From positions 10,773-16,175 of the forward strand of contig DJUJ01000018.1 in NCBI GenBank assembly GCA_002438345.1: 5,403 bases of DNA, written 5' to 3'. The position numbers and the translations under genes were made by a program. The DNA is from Paenibacillus sp. UBA6285 (GTDB lineage: Bacteria; Bacillota; Bacilli; Paenibacillales; Paenibacillaceae). Shown one piece after another: positions 1-5,128 of this stretch. Position 1 is the first letter of the stretch. Every line of letters starts with the position of its first letter. A model generated the notes under the pieces. That model was not told the DNA's origin and searched no databases. It was given only the letters and a program-made list of their open reading frames with translations.

Positions 1-72
1 TGATACACTTGTAGAATCTATGTTTGAATCATTGCTTTTGGAATTTGGAATAGTATTAATTGGTTTTGACAT
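1..72 (-). CDS. N-terminal fragment of an unidentified protein (continues past the left edge)
   Basis: An ATG at 72-70 opens a frame that stays open to the window edge, giving 24 residues that begin MSKPINTIPNSKSNDSNIDS. It is preceded by a very strong ribosome binding site, AAGGGGG (81-87 region on the plus strand, read on the minus strand), about 9 bases from the ATG, and by a sigma-A-like promoter, so the start is well supported even though the body is missing. The visible part is rich in Ser, Asn and Asp, hydrophilic and of low complexity. It has no signal peptide and looks like a disordered leader. I do not recognise the family. The neighbouring gene upstream encodes a spore-surface protein, so another spore-surface protein is possible, but nothing in 24 residues proves that. 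Confidence 0.6.
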   Translation of the reverse strand, partial: MSKPINTIPNSKSNDSNIDSTSVS

Positions 73-115
73 AGGATATACCCCCTTGAAGTTTGTTATT
101 TATTTAACTAATTAC

Positions 116-143
116 ATTATATAATCTTGAGTAAAAAATGCAA
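116..143 (-). promoter_or_regulatory. Sigma-A-like promoter for the left-edge gene
   Basis: Read on the minus strand there is a -35 box TTGCAT (143-138), a 16-base spacer, and a perfect -10 box TATAAT (121-116). Transcription would start near 109, leaving a leader of about 37 bases before the ATG at 72. The spacer is one base short of the ideal 17. The surrounding 73-201 stretch is very AT-rich and otherwise holds nothing I can recognise. Confidence 0.55.
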
Positions 144-201
144 TAGATTTTGTGAAAAATATATCAATGTTAATAAATTGTTTAAATATATAACTACAAA
201 T

Positions 202-248
202 AAAAAAACACGGGAACATCACAAAATGTGAGGCCTCGTGTTTTTTTA
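202..248. terminator. Bidirectional rho-independent terminator
   Basis: An A-run, a hairpin and a T-run sit back to back: AAAAAAACACG on one side pairs with CGTGTTTTTTT on the other (11 pairs), with an inner TCACA/TGTGA stem. Both strands therefore show a stem followed by a U tract. On the minus strand it lies 12 bases after the stop codon of the ExsC-like gene, so that is its clearest job. It also separates that gene from the promoter of the left-edge gene. Confidence 0.85.
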
Positions 249-259
249 TCTATTACTAA

Positions 260-685
260 TTAGCCTCCGATAGCAATCGCAGTGAAGGTAATCGGACCAA
301 TCACTCGTGCTGTAGATGCTGCATTACGATTCTCTACTATTAATTGATAGTTTTGCGTGCCAAAAGGAGCTTGCTCTATCATTTGCAGAGAAACAAGTGA
401 ATACTCGTCATCACCATTAAATGCATCTCCTGCTAGTGCATAATAAATTTCGGTGCCTGCACGCCATAGACGAATAATGATTTCTGGATCCCCCACGATC
501 GAACGATATCCGAATGTTGCAGTCAATTCCACTCTATTCGTTGCAGAAGCTGGGTTAGCAGGATCAATAAAGACCGAAGTGGTCGCAATGGATACACCTG
601 CAGGACTGGTTGGAACAAGGATATTCACACCATTCGCAATAGGTGTTACTACGGTTGCATTATAATCAATAATTGTTTTGGCCAA
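260..685 (-). CDS. Exosporium protein C (ExsC)-like spore-surface protein
   Basis: The product is 141 residues, probably a structural protein of the outermost spore layer made late in the mother cell. The N-terminus (MAKTIIDYNAT) and the C-terminal pattern (GTQNYQLIVENRN, then ARVIGPITFTAIAI, about residues 110-139) follow the layout I know from the Bacillus ExsC family: a short 'xIDYxAT' opening, alternating beta strands such as RVELTATFGY, and a closing VVGPxxFxxxAI strand. It has no cysteine, signal peptide or membrane helix, which suits a compact beta-sandwich. An ATG lies at 694, but it abuts the AAGGAG ribosome binding site with no spacer; TTG at 685-683 is 9 bases from that site and removes MRL, matching family N-termini, so TTG is preferred. 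A terminator follows, and a CATAAAATA element upstream suggests sporulation control. Identification is from remembered family features and was not searched. Confidence 0.75.
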   Translation of the reverse strand: MAKTIIDYNATVVTPIANGVNILVPTSPAGVSIATTSVFIDPANPASATNRVELTATFGYRSIVGDPEIIIRLWRAGTEIYYALAGDAFNGDDEYSLVSLQMIEQAPFGTQNYQLIVENRNAASTARVIGPITFTAIAIGG

Positions 686-694
686 TAATCTCAT

Positions 695-700
695 CTCCTT
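695..700 (-). promoter_or_regulatory. Ribosome binding site AAGGAG that decides a TTG start
   Basis: AAGGAG ends at 695, directly touching the in-frame ATG at 694-692. Ribosomes need several bases between the two elements. The TTG three codons further in (685-683) is 9 bases away and is therefore the likelier start for the ExsC-like gene. Confidence 0.7.
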
Positions 701-713
701 AATTGTGATACTC

Positions 714-722
714 TATTTTATG
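714..722 (-). promoter_or_regulatory. Putative sporulation -10 element (sigma-K or sigma-E type) for the ExsC-like gene
   Basis: The minus strand reads CATAAAATA here, a full match to the sigma-K -10 pattern CATAnnnTA and a 7 of 8 match to the sigma-E pattern CATACAHT. It sits 13 bases before the AAGGAG site, so transcription would begin just ahead of the gene. I found no convincing -35 element at the right distance (a sigma-K 'AC' is not in place), so this is a half-supported promoter. Late mother-cell expression would fit an exosporium protein. Confidence 0.4.
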
Positions 723-792
723 AGATCTATAAGAAGATGCTTGGACGAATAGATTGACCAAAAACACATAATATTTAATTTTACTATCTTTG

Positions 793-1641
793 TTACTTTA
801 TCGTATGTTCCATAAGCTGCTGCAGCTTAAGTTCAGTATTCGAATCTGGGGCAGGAGTATAAATACTACAACGTAAATCGGCACTGCCATGAACCTGTAG
901 CGAGGTTAAATGAAATAACATCTTTCCTGCCTTGGCATGTCTAAATTCGAGTAGAACATCTGGAGCAGAACTTACCCGACTTTGTTCCCACATTTCATTA
1001 AAATCCGGATGCAGCCCTTTTAATTCCTCAATGAATTCATCGTACCAACGATCCTCTACATATTGTCCGTAATAAGCTCTGAAAATGGAAAGATAACCAC
1101 TTACGAATTGTGCCCAATTTACGGCTAAACGTCTGAACTCCTTGCGAACAAATAATAAACGAATCATGTTTCTCTCCTCAATTGGCAGCTTAGAGAAATC
1201 GAGAAATACATGTGCTGCAGCCTCATTCCATCCTACAATCCCGCAACGTCGGTCTGAAATAATCGTGGGACAGGTCTTAAGCTCCTGTAATATTTTCTGT
1301 AGAGAAGGATTTATTACAGAGGATTCCTCTTGTTGAAATAGAACATTTCCTGTTCCAGTCTCTAGTGCTAGTGCAAAAAGATACTTCCGCTCATCTGGAG
1401 ACAGCTTTAGTGCAGTCGCAATACAGTCCAGAACAGACGAAGATACTTTAATATCCCTACCCTGTTCTAACCATGTATACCATGTGCTGCTTACCCCCGC
1501 TAACTGAGCAACTTCTTCCCTACGAAGTCCAGGCGTTCTCCTGCGGGTACCTTCTGGCAATCCAACAGAGCTGGGTGAGATCGCTGCACGGCGTGCTTTT
1601 AAGAAATCTGATAATGCCTGTAATCTCGTCTGATTAGCCAT
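793..1641 (-). CDS. XRE-family regulator with MmyB-like ligand-binding domain
   Basis: A 282-residue cytoplasmic DNA-binding regulator. Residues about 7-80 form an XRE helix-turn-helix domain with the typical string RRTPGLRREEVAQLAGVS followed by TWYTWLEQGRD (recognition region about 43-63). Residues about 110-270 match the MmyB-like ligand-binding domain (MLTR_LBD), seen in GWNEAA (137-142), EERNMIRLLF (155-164), HPDFNEMWEQSRV (211-223) and the FRHAKAGKMLFHL strand region (233-245) leading to SIYTPAPDSNTE. This domain is PAS-like, and a family structure from Chloroflexus carried a bound fatty acid. The gene is divergent from a FabF gene, and its promoter overlaps an inverted repeat, which suggests autoregulation and control of FabF. 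Start: ATG at 1641 follows tandem AGGAG sequences, the outer one 9 bases away. Family assignment is firm; the ligand is inferred. Confidence 0.92.
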   Translation of the reverse strand: MANQTRLQALSDFLKARRAAISPSSVGLPEGTRRRTPGLRREEVAQLAGVSSTWYTWLEQGRDIKVSSSVLDCIATALKLSPDERKYLFALALETGTGNVLFQQEESSVINPSLQKILQELKTCPTIISDRRCGIVGWNEAAAHVFLDFSKLPIEERNMIRLLFVRKEFRRLAVNWAQFVSGYLSIFRAYYGQYVEDRWYDEFIEELKGLHPDFNEMWEQSRVSSAPDVLLEFRHAKAGKMLFHLTSLQVHGSADLRCSIYTPAPDSNTELKLQQLMEHTIK

Positions 1642-1670
1642 AAGCTCCTACTCCTATCCGTTACATTCTT

Positions 1671-1692
1671 TAGTATAGTACAAATTATACTA
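1671..1692. promoter_or_regulatory. Perfect 7-8-7 inverted repeat, probable operator
   Basis: TAGTATA (1671-1677) and TATACTA (1686-1692) are exact reverse complements separated by 8 bases. The repeat lies between the divergent XRE regulator and fabF-like genes and covers the regulator's likely -10 box (1689-1684). That position is what an autoregulated dimeric repressor would use. No other gene in the window is a plausible owner. Part of the symmetry could come simply from TATA-rich promoter sequence. Confidence 0.5.
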
Positions 1693-1712
1693 GGATAAAC
1701 GATAACTTGTAA
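1684..1712 (-). promoter_or_regulatory. Probable promoter of the XRE regulator gene
   Basis: The minus strand has a perfect -10 box TATAAT (1689-1684), 17 bases from a weak -35 box TTACAA (1712-1707, 3 of 6 consensus bases). The start point would be near 1677, giving a leader of about 36 bases. The -10 box lies inside the inverted repeat, so a bound protein would block it. Confidence 0.45.
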
Positions 1713-1721
1713 TAGGATAAA
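1691..1721 (+). repeat. Two 9-base direct repeats TAGGATAAA, 22 bases apart
   Basis: TAGGATAAA occurs at 1691-1699 and again at 1713-1721, a 22-base period (about two helical turns), so both copies face the same side of the DNA. A weaker copy, TAGGAAAAT, follows at 1727-1735. They sit upstream of the fabF-like gene where no good sigma-A promoter can be found (best -10 is TAAAAT at 1718-1723, without a matching -35), so they could be activator sites. This is inference from placement only. Confidence 0.35.
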
Positions 1722-1765
1722 ATAAGTAGGAAAATACCTATATACACTTCTTGAGGAGGTTCATT

Positions 1766-3004
1766 ATGGAACGCGTAGTTATTACAGGCATGGGCTTAAT
1801 CTCCCCCCTTGGAAATACAATAGAGCAATTTTGGGACCGTCTAGTTTCTGGTGAGTCAGGAATATCCCCGATCACTTCATTCGATACCTCTAACTTTAAG
1901 ACAAAGATCGCAGGAATTGTACATGATTTCGATGCGGAGGCTAGATTTGGCCGTAAAGAAGCCCGCAGAATGGATAGATTTAGTCAGTTCGCCCTCGCAG
2001 CCGCTGAAGATGCATGGATACATTCCGGTCTACAGCTTGATAAGATTGATAAAGAACGACTCGGAGTTTATGTTGGATCAGGCGTTGGTGGGATTCAGAC
2101 TTTAATGGAGCAAGGGAGTGTGCTAAAGGGCCGGGGACCGGATCGGGTCAGCCCCACTTTAATTCCCATGATGATCTCCAATATGGCTGCGGCGATGATC
2201 AGCATTAAATTAGGAGCCTTAGGGCCTACAATGTCTCCAGTAACTGCCTGCTCTATTGGGAATACGGCGATCGGTGAAGCCTTCCGGTTGATCCGTTATG
2301 GTGGTGCCGACATCGTAATTGCTGGTGGGTCAGAAGCAGCAATTACTGAAATCTCCTTAGCAAGTTTCGGCAATGCCACCTCCTTATCCACTCGAAATGA
2401 GGAGCCGAATAAGGCGAGTCGACCTTTTGACGGGGAGCGTGACGGATTTGTTATCGGAGAAGGTGGTGGAATCGTTATTCTGGAGTCACTGTCTCATGCG
2501 CAGCGTAGAAACGCCAAGATCCACGGAGAGGTTATCGGCTATGGTGCCAGCTCTGATGCTTATCATATGGTCGCTACCCATCCGGAAGGAATCGGCGCTT
2601 ATCAGGCAATGAAGCTGGCACTGAATGAAGCTAATCTCCTGCCAGAGGATGTGGATGTAATCAGCGCTCATGCCACCAGTACAGTAGTAGGTGACCGCTC
2701 CGAGACACTTGCGATAAAAAAGTTGTTTGGCGATCAAGCGCATCGGATTCCTATAACAGCTAATAAGTCTATGATCGGACACGCTTTAGGGGCGGCTGGT
2801 GGCCTAGAGGCCATAGCCCTGATTAAGAGTATACAAGAAGGAATCATTCCCCCTACTATTAATCAAGAGATCAAGGATTCCATCTGTGATCTAGATTATG
2901 TCCCGAACATTGCGAGAAAAACTGATCTTACTATAGGAATGTCTAACTCCTTTGGTTTCGGTGGGCATAATGCTGTCATTGTAATTCGGAAGTTTGAAGA
3001 CTGA
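1766..3004 (+). CDS. fabF: 3-oxoacyl-[acyl-carrier-protein] synthase II (FabF-type KAS II)
   Basis: A 412-residue cytoplasmic condensing enzyme that elongates acyl-ACP with malonyl-ACP in type II fatty acid synthesis. Full family length, with the thiolase-fold landmarks: VVITGMGLISPLG at the N-terminus, catalytic Cys162 (VTACSIGNTAIG), His302 (SAHATST), Lys334 and His339 (NKSMIGHALGAAGG) and the C-terminal gating loop NSFGFGGHN (394-402). The Cys-His-His triad is complete, so it should be active. Start: ATG at 1766, 5 bases after GAGGAGGT (1753-1760); an upstream in-frame TTG lies at the edge of that site and is rejected. The nucleophile loop reads C-S-I-G-N-T rather than the usual C-A-T-G-T-N. 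The gene stands alone, without acpP, fabH or fabG beside it, and is divergent from a regulator likely to sense lipids. It may therefore be a secondary, conditional paralogue. A polyketide-type ketosynthase is less likely given the high FabF similarity. Confidence 0.93.
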   Translation: MERVVITGMGLISPLGNTIEQFWDRLVSGESGISPITSFDTSNFKTKIAGIVHDFDAEARFGRKEARRMDRFSQFALAAAEDAWIHSGLQLDKIDKERLGVYVGSGVGGIQTLMEQGSVLKGRGPDRVSPTLIPMMISNMAAAMISIKLGALGPTMSPVTACSIGNTAIGEAFRLIRYGGADIVIAGGSEAAITEISLASFGNATSLSTRNEEPNKASRPFDGERDGFVIGEGGGIVILESLSHAQRRNAKIHGEVIGYGASSDAYHMVATHPEGIGAYQAMKLALNEANLLPEDVDVISAHATSTVVGDRSETLAIKKLFGDQAHRIPITANKSMIGHALGAAGGLEAIALIKSIQEGIIPPTINQEIKDSICDLDYVPNIARKTDLTIGMSNSFGFGGHNAVIVIRKFED

Positions 3005-3017
3005 CCGTTCATAAATA

Positions 3018-3066
3018 AAATGAGGTTCCAGCTTAGTCATTCTCAGGACTAATTGGAACCCCATTT
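3018..3066. terminator. Long hairpin, likely terminator of fabF and of the convergent pseudogene
   Basis: GGTTCCA (3024-3030) pairs with TGGAACC (3054-3060), TTAGTC (3033-3038) pairs with GACTAA (3047-3052), and AAATG outside pairs with CATTT, giving a near-continuous stem of about 18 pairs 13 bases after the fabF stop. The plus-strand tail is poor in T. The minus-strand tail, CATTTTATTTAT, is richer, so it may serve the minus-strand arabinanase remnant as well or better. Confidence 0.65.
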
Positions 3067-3092
3067 ATACTACCAACTCTTTTAAAATTTTA

Positions 3093-3710
3093 TTATTCCA
3101 TCGCAGATACATGGCTGCCCCAGATAGAGATACCTTCCTTAGAAACCGAAGTAAACGTCATGACGTTACTTGCTGTAGCTTCATTCCACTCTTTCAGGAA
3201 CACACCTTTATAAGTAGAACCGTCAATAGTAAGCTCTGAAGAGGATCATCGATAAGCTTCCACTTCCCCTTTACAGCGCCCTTGATCTTACCACTCTTCG
3301 TCAATTGAATCAGCTCTGACTGCACGATATCAGCCGTAATCTCTTTATTATGATTCACATATTTGTATTCGCCTGTAATTTGCTCTTTCGAGTATTTATC
3401 AATAGTCTACATATATGGAGCTTCTATCCGAGCATGATTCGCACCAAGAAGCTTTTTGCCATAACCTTGATCTGGTAGTGGGAAGCCTGTATTAACATCT
3501 AGTTCCATAATGAAAATACCACCGGAATAAGAACAGTAGATCATCCACAATCTCCCTTCTTTATCAAAAAACACATCAGGATCCACTACATTCGGCTTTT
3601 GAGTGGCATCGTAAATTTCTTCGTCATCACCAATACCTGCCATACCTGACTTCAGAATGACACCCTTATTCTTGTAGCCCTTCAATATTGTCCGACACAG
3701 CTTTTCTCAT
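3093..3710 (-). pseudogene. Decayed arabinan endo-1,5-alpha-L-arabinosidase (GH43)
   Basis: Three pieces of one gene are visible in two reading frames. An ATG at 3710 with AGGGGG 7 bases upstream starts MRKAVSDN but hits TAA at 3668-3666. A second frame (to 3407) carries the central GH43 domain: YDATQKPNVVDPDVFFD, LWMIYCSYSGGIFIMELD, and HARIEAPYM, then TAG at 3409-3407. Directly beyond it the same frame reads TIDKYSKEQITGEYKY and KGKWKLIDD, the C-terminal beta domain. A lost base near 3240-3246 then shifts to SELTIDGSTYKGVFLKEW, ending ISIWGSHVSAME and TAA at 3095. An intact relative is roughly 470 residues; only about 205 remain. The signal peptide, the N-terminal catalytic Asp region and the part between the catalytic Glu loop and the C-terminal domain are gone. 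The enzyme would have cut arabinan outside the cell; this copy is surely inactive. Confidence 0.9.
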
Positions 3711-3737
3711 TGTTATACCCCCTATGTATGCCTTTTC

Positions 3738-3766
3738 ACTTTGAAACGAAAACAAAAAATAGTCAA
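3738..3766 (-). promoter_or_regulatory. Remnant promoter of the arabinanase pseudogene
   Basis: The minus strand has TTGACT (3766-3761, 5 of 6 to the -35 consensus), a 17-base spacer, and a poor -10 box CAAAGT (3743-3738). A weak -10 is typical of activator-dependent sugar-utilisation genes, but mutation after loss of function is equally possible. It is followed by an intact ribosome binding site at 3723-3718. Confidence 0.4.
3740..3756. promoter_or_regulatory. cre-like catabolite response element (CcpA operator)
   Basis: TTTGAAACGAAAACAAA matches the Bacillus cre consensus WTGNAARCGNWWWCAWW at every defined position except the third base (T instead of G). It overlaps the spacer and -10 region of the pseudogene promoter, where CcpA would block transcription when glucose is present. 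This is the expected control for an arabinan-degrading enzyme, so it supports the pseudogene's identity. Confidence 0.5.
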
Positions 3767-3794
3767 TCCTTTTATTTAATTAAGTTCATATTAT

Positions 3795-3820
3795 TTCACA
3801 CTTATTTAAATCACAGTGAA
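3795..3820. repeat. 26-base imperfect palindrome upstream of the arabinanase remnant
   Basis: TTCAC (3795-3799) and GTGAA (3816-3820) flank an 8-base perfect core ATTTAAAT (3804-3811); 10 of 13 symmetric positions pair. It lies about 30 bases upstream of the -35 box of the pseudogene, a usual place for an activator. It does not resemble the AraR operator. Its owner is unknown. Confidence 0.3.
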
Positions 3821-3830
3821 TTTTTTTCCA

Positions 3831-3870
3831 TAAAAATAACGCCAAGCCATCGAAATGGCTTGACGTTATT
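3831..3870 (-). terminator. Strong rho-independent terminator of oppD
   Basis: On the minus strand, a 16-pair stem (arms 3870-3855 and 3850-3835, one G-T pair) closes a TTCG tetraloop and is followed by a T-rich tail at 3836-3831. It begins 28 bases after the oppD stop codon. The UUCG loop makes the hairpin very stable. It ends the oppD transcript, showing that no further opp gene follows. Confidence 0.92.
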
Positions 3871-3898
3871 GATTAGGATTTCACATAAGTTAAGCTGC

Positions 3899-4966
3899 TT
3901 ATTTAGCGTTATTTTCCACTAAAACAGGCTCTGGATAAGTGTTCTTAAGCACACGTTGTCTCTTCTTAACAACTTCCGGCGGCTCAACCTTAGGAGCCAT
4001 CGGATGCAACAGCCAAGACTTCACCATATGTGTATCCGAAACTTTATACATAGGTGGCTCTTTTTCCATGTCGATCTGCATAGCATAAGTGCTACGTAGT
4101 GCGAAGGCATCACCCTTTGGCGGTTTGATCAGATCGGGTGGTGTACCTGGAATCGCTGTGAGCAAAGATCCTTTGCTTTCCAAACTTGGCATGGAAGCTA
4201 GCAAGCCCCAAGTGTATGGGTGTCTTGGATCATAGAAGATCTCTTCCGCTGTTCCCATTTCAACAATTTGTCCGGCATACATTACTGCTACGCGATCTGC
4301 CATTCTTGCTACAACCCCGAGATCATGGGTGATAAAAATAATAGCCGTATCAATCTTCTTCTGCAATTCTTTCATCAAATCAAGGATTTGTGCCTGAATA
4401 GTTACGTCGAGCGCTGTAGTCGGCTCATCCGCAATCAGAAGTTTAGGGTTCGCAGCAAGCGCCATTGCTATAACTACACGTTGACGCATACCACCACTAA
4501 ATTCATGTGGATATTGATTAAAGCGACGTTCTGGTGAAGGAATACCCACAAGATTAAGAAGCTCAATCCCACGTTTATTCGCATCAGCCTTGGAAATATT
4601 CTCATGTTTAAGCAGCACTTCAGTAATTTGTCTACCGACCTTCATCATCGGATTCAGTGAGGTCATCGGATCTTGGAAGATCATACCGATCTCTTTACCA
4701 CGAATTTTCTGCATCTGCTTCTCAGTCTTGCCAATCAAATCTTGTCCATCGAAAAGAATCCGTCCGCGTTTATATTCACCTGGTGGAGTAGGAACTAGCT
4801 TCATAACTGCTTGTGAGGTTACACTTTTACCGGAACCTGACTCCCCAACAATCGCTAGAGTTTCACCTTTATCTACATGGAAGCTAACACCACGGATCGC
4901 TTGCACTTCTCCGCCGTGTGTTTTGAATGATATCGCTAAGTCTTTTACCTCTAAAAGGCGCTCCAT
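3899..4966 (-). CDS. oppD: Oligopeptide ABC transporter ATP-binding protein OppD
   Basis: A 355-residue ATPase that sits on the inner face of the membrane and powers import of oligopeptides, normally paired with OppF and the OppB/OppC channel and fed by the lipoprotein OppA. Visible motifs: Walker A GESGSGKS (41-48), Q-loop Gln98 (IFQDPMTSLNP), signature FSGGMRQR (156-163), Walker B LLIADEPTTALD (176-187) and switch His214 (ITHDLG). The oligopeptide C-terminal domain starts at about 233 (HPYTWGLLASMP, GTPPDL, KGDAFALR, SDTHMVKSWLLHP). It has no cysteines, so it lacks the metal-cluster Cys motif of many DppD/OppD proteins, as I recall for Bacillus OppD. Start: ATG at 4966, 4 bases after GAGGGTGA. 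The gene is alone: a terminator follows, and a promoter with a Fur-like box precedes it. Partners must be encoded elsewhere. DppD is the main alternative name. Confidence 0.93.
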   Translation of the reverse strand: MERLLEVKDLAISFKTHGGEVQAIRGVSFHVDKGETLAIVGESGSGKSVTSQAVMKLVPTPPGEYKRGRILFDGQDLIGKTEKQMQKIRGKEIGMIFQDPMTSLNPMMKVGRQITEVLLKHENISKADANKRGIELLNLVGIPSPERRFNQYPHEFSGGMRQRVVIAMALAANPKLLIADEPTTALDVTIQAQILDLMKELQKKIDTAIIFITHDLGVVARMADRVAVMYAGQIVEMGTAEEIFYDPRHPYTWGLLASMPSLESKGSLLTAIPGTPPDLIKPPKGDAFALRSTYAMQIDMEKEPPMYKVSDTHMVKSWLLHPMAPKVEPPEVVKKRQRVLKNTYPEPVLVENNAK

Positions 4967-4996
4967 CTTGTCACCCTCTCATTTCCTCGTCAATTA

Positions 4997-5011
4997 TGAT
5001 AATGATTCTCA
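4997..5011. promoter_or_regulatory. Fur-box-like element in the oppD leader
   Basis: TGATAATGATTCTCA matches the Bacillus 7-1-7 Fur pattern TGATAATnATTATCA at 13 of 14 defined positions. It lies 30 bases upstream of the oppD ATG, about 20 bases downstream of the predicted start point, where a bound repressor could act as a roadblock. It fits Fur better than the PerR (TTATAATnATTATAA) or Zur (TCGTAATnATTACGA) patterns. AT-rich DNA gives such matches by chance at some rate. Confidence 0.45.
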
Positions 5012-5034
5012 GCATGTTGTAAGCAATAAGTATT

Positions 5035-5064
5035 ATTTTATCTAGTTTTAAGGGTTCTAGTCAA
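5035..5064 (-). promoter_or_regulatory. Sigma-A-like promoter of oppD
   Basis: On the minus strand, TTGACT (5064-5059, 5 of 6) is followed after 18 bases by TAAAAT (5040-5035, 5 of 6). Transcription would begin near 5028, about 60 bases before the oppD ATG. It lies between oppD and the upstream gene, so oppD is probably transcribed on its own. Confidence 0.6.
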
Positions 5065-5128
5065 GATTTTTCTGAAAAAATATGGCTAGCAGCAGACTTT
5101 AGTACTAGTTCTGTTTATTGCGTGCTTA

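Noticed and set aside
453..665. Plus-strand open frame opposite the ExsC-like gene
   Set aside because: It is fully antisense to the ExsC-like coding region, with no start signals.
1142..1336. Plus-strand open frame inside the XRE regulator
   Set aside because: It is antisense to a confidently identified gene and lacks a ribosome binding site or family resemblance.
3407..3685. A small intact 92-residue arabinanase-like protein
   Set aside because: It has no ribosome binding site at 3685, stops within the catalytic loop after APYM, and homologous sequence continues on both sides in broken frames, so it is a piece of a pseudogene.
3710..3922. Plus-strand open frame of 70 codons
   Set aside because: It runs through the promoter, palindrome and terminator of flanking minus-strand units, and its AT-rich composition gives a Phe/Ile/Leu-rich random-looking product.
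4590..5045. Plus-strand open frame of 151 codons
   Set aside because: It lies antisense over the highly conserved N-terminal half of oppD, has no ribosome binding site and encodes no recognisable domain.
5065..5128. Possible terminator after the HXXEE-type gene
   Set aside because: Only short pairings (CAGA/TCTG, CTAG/CTAG) can be drawn and they are not followed by a proper stem-plus-T-run arrangement.
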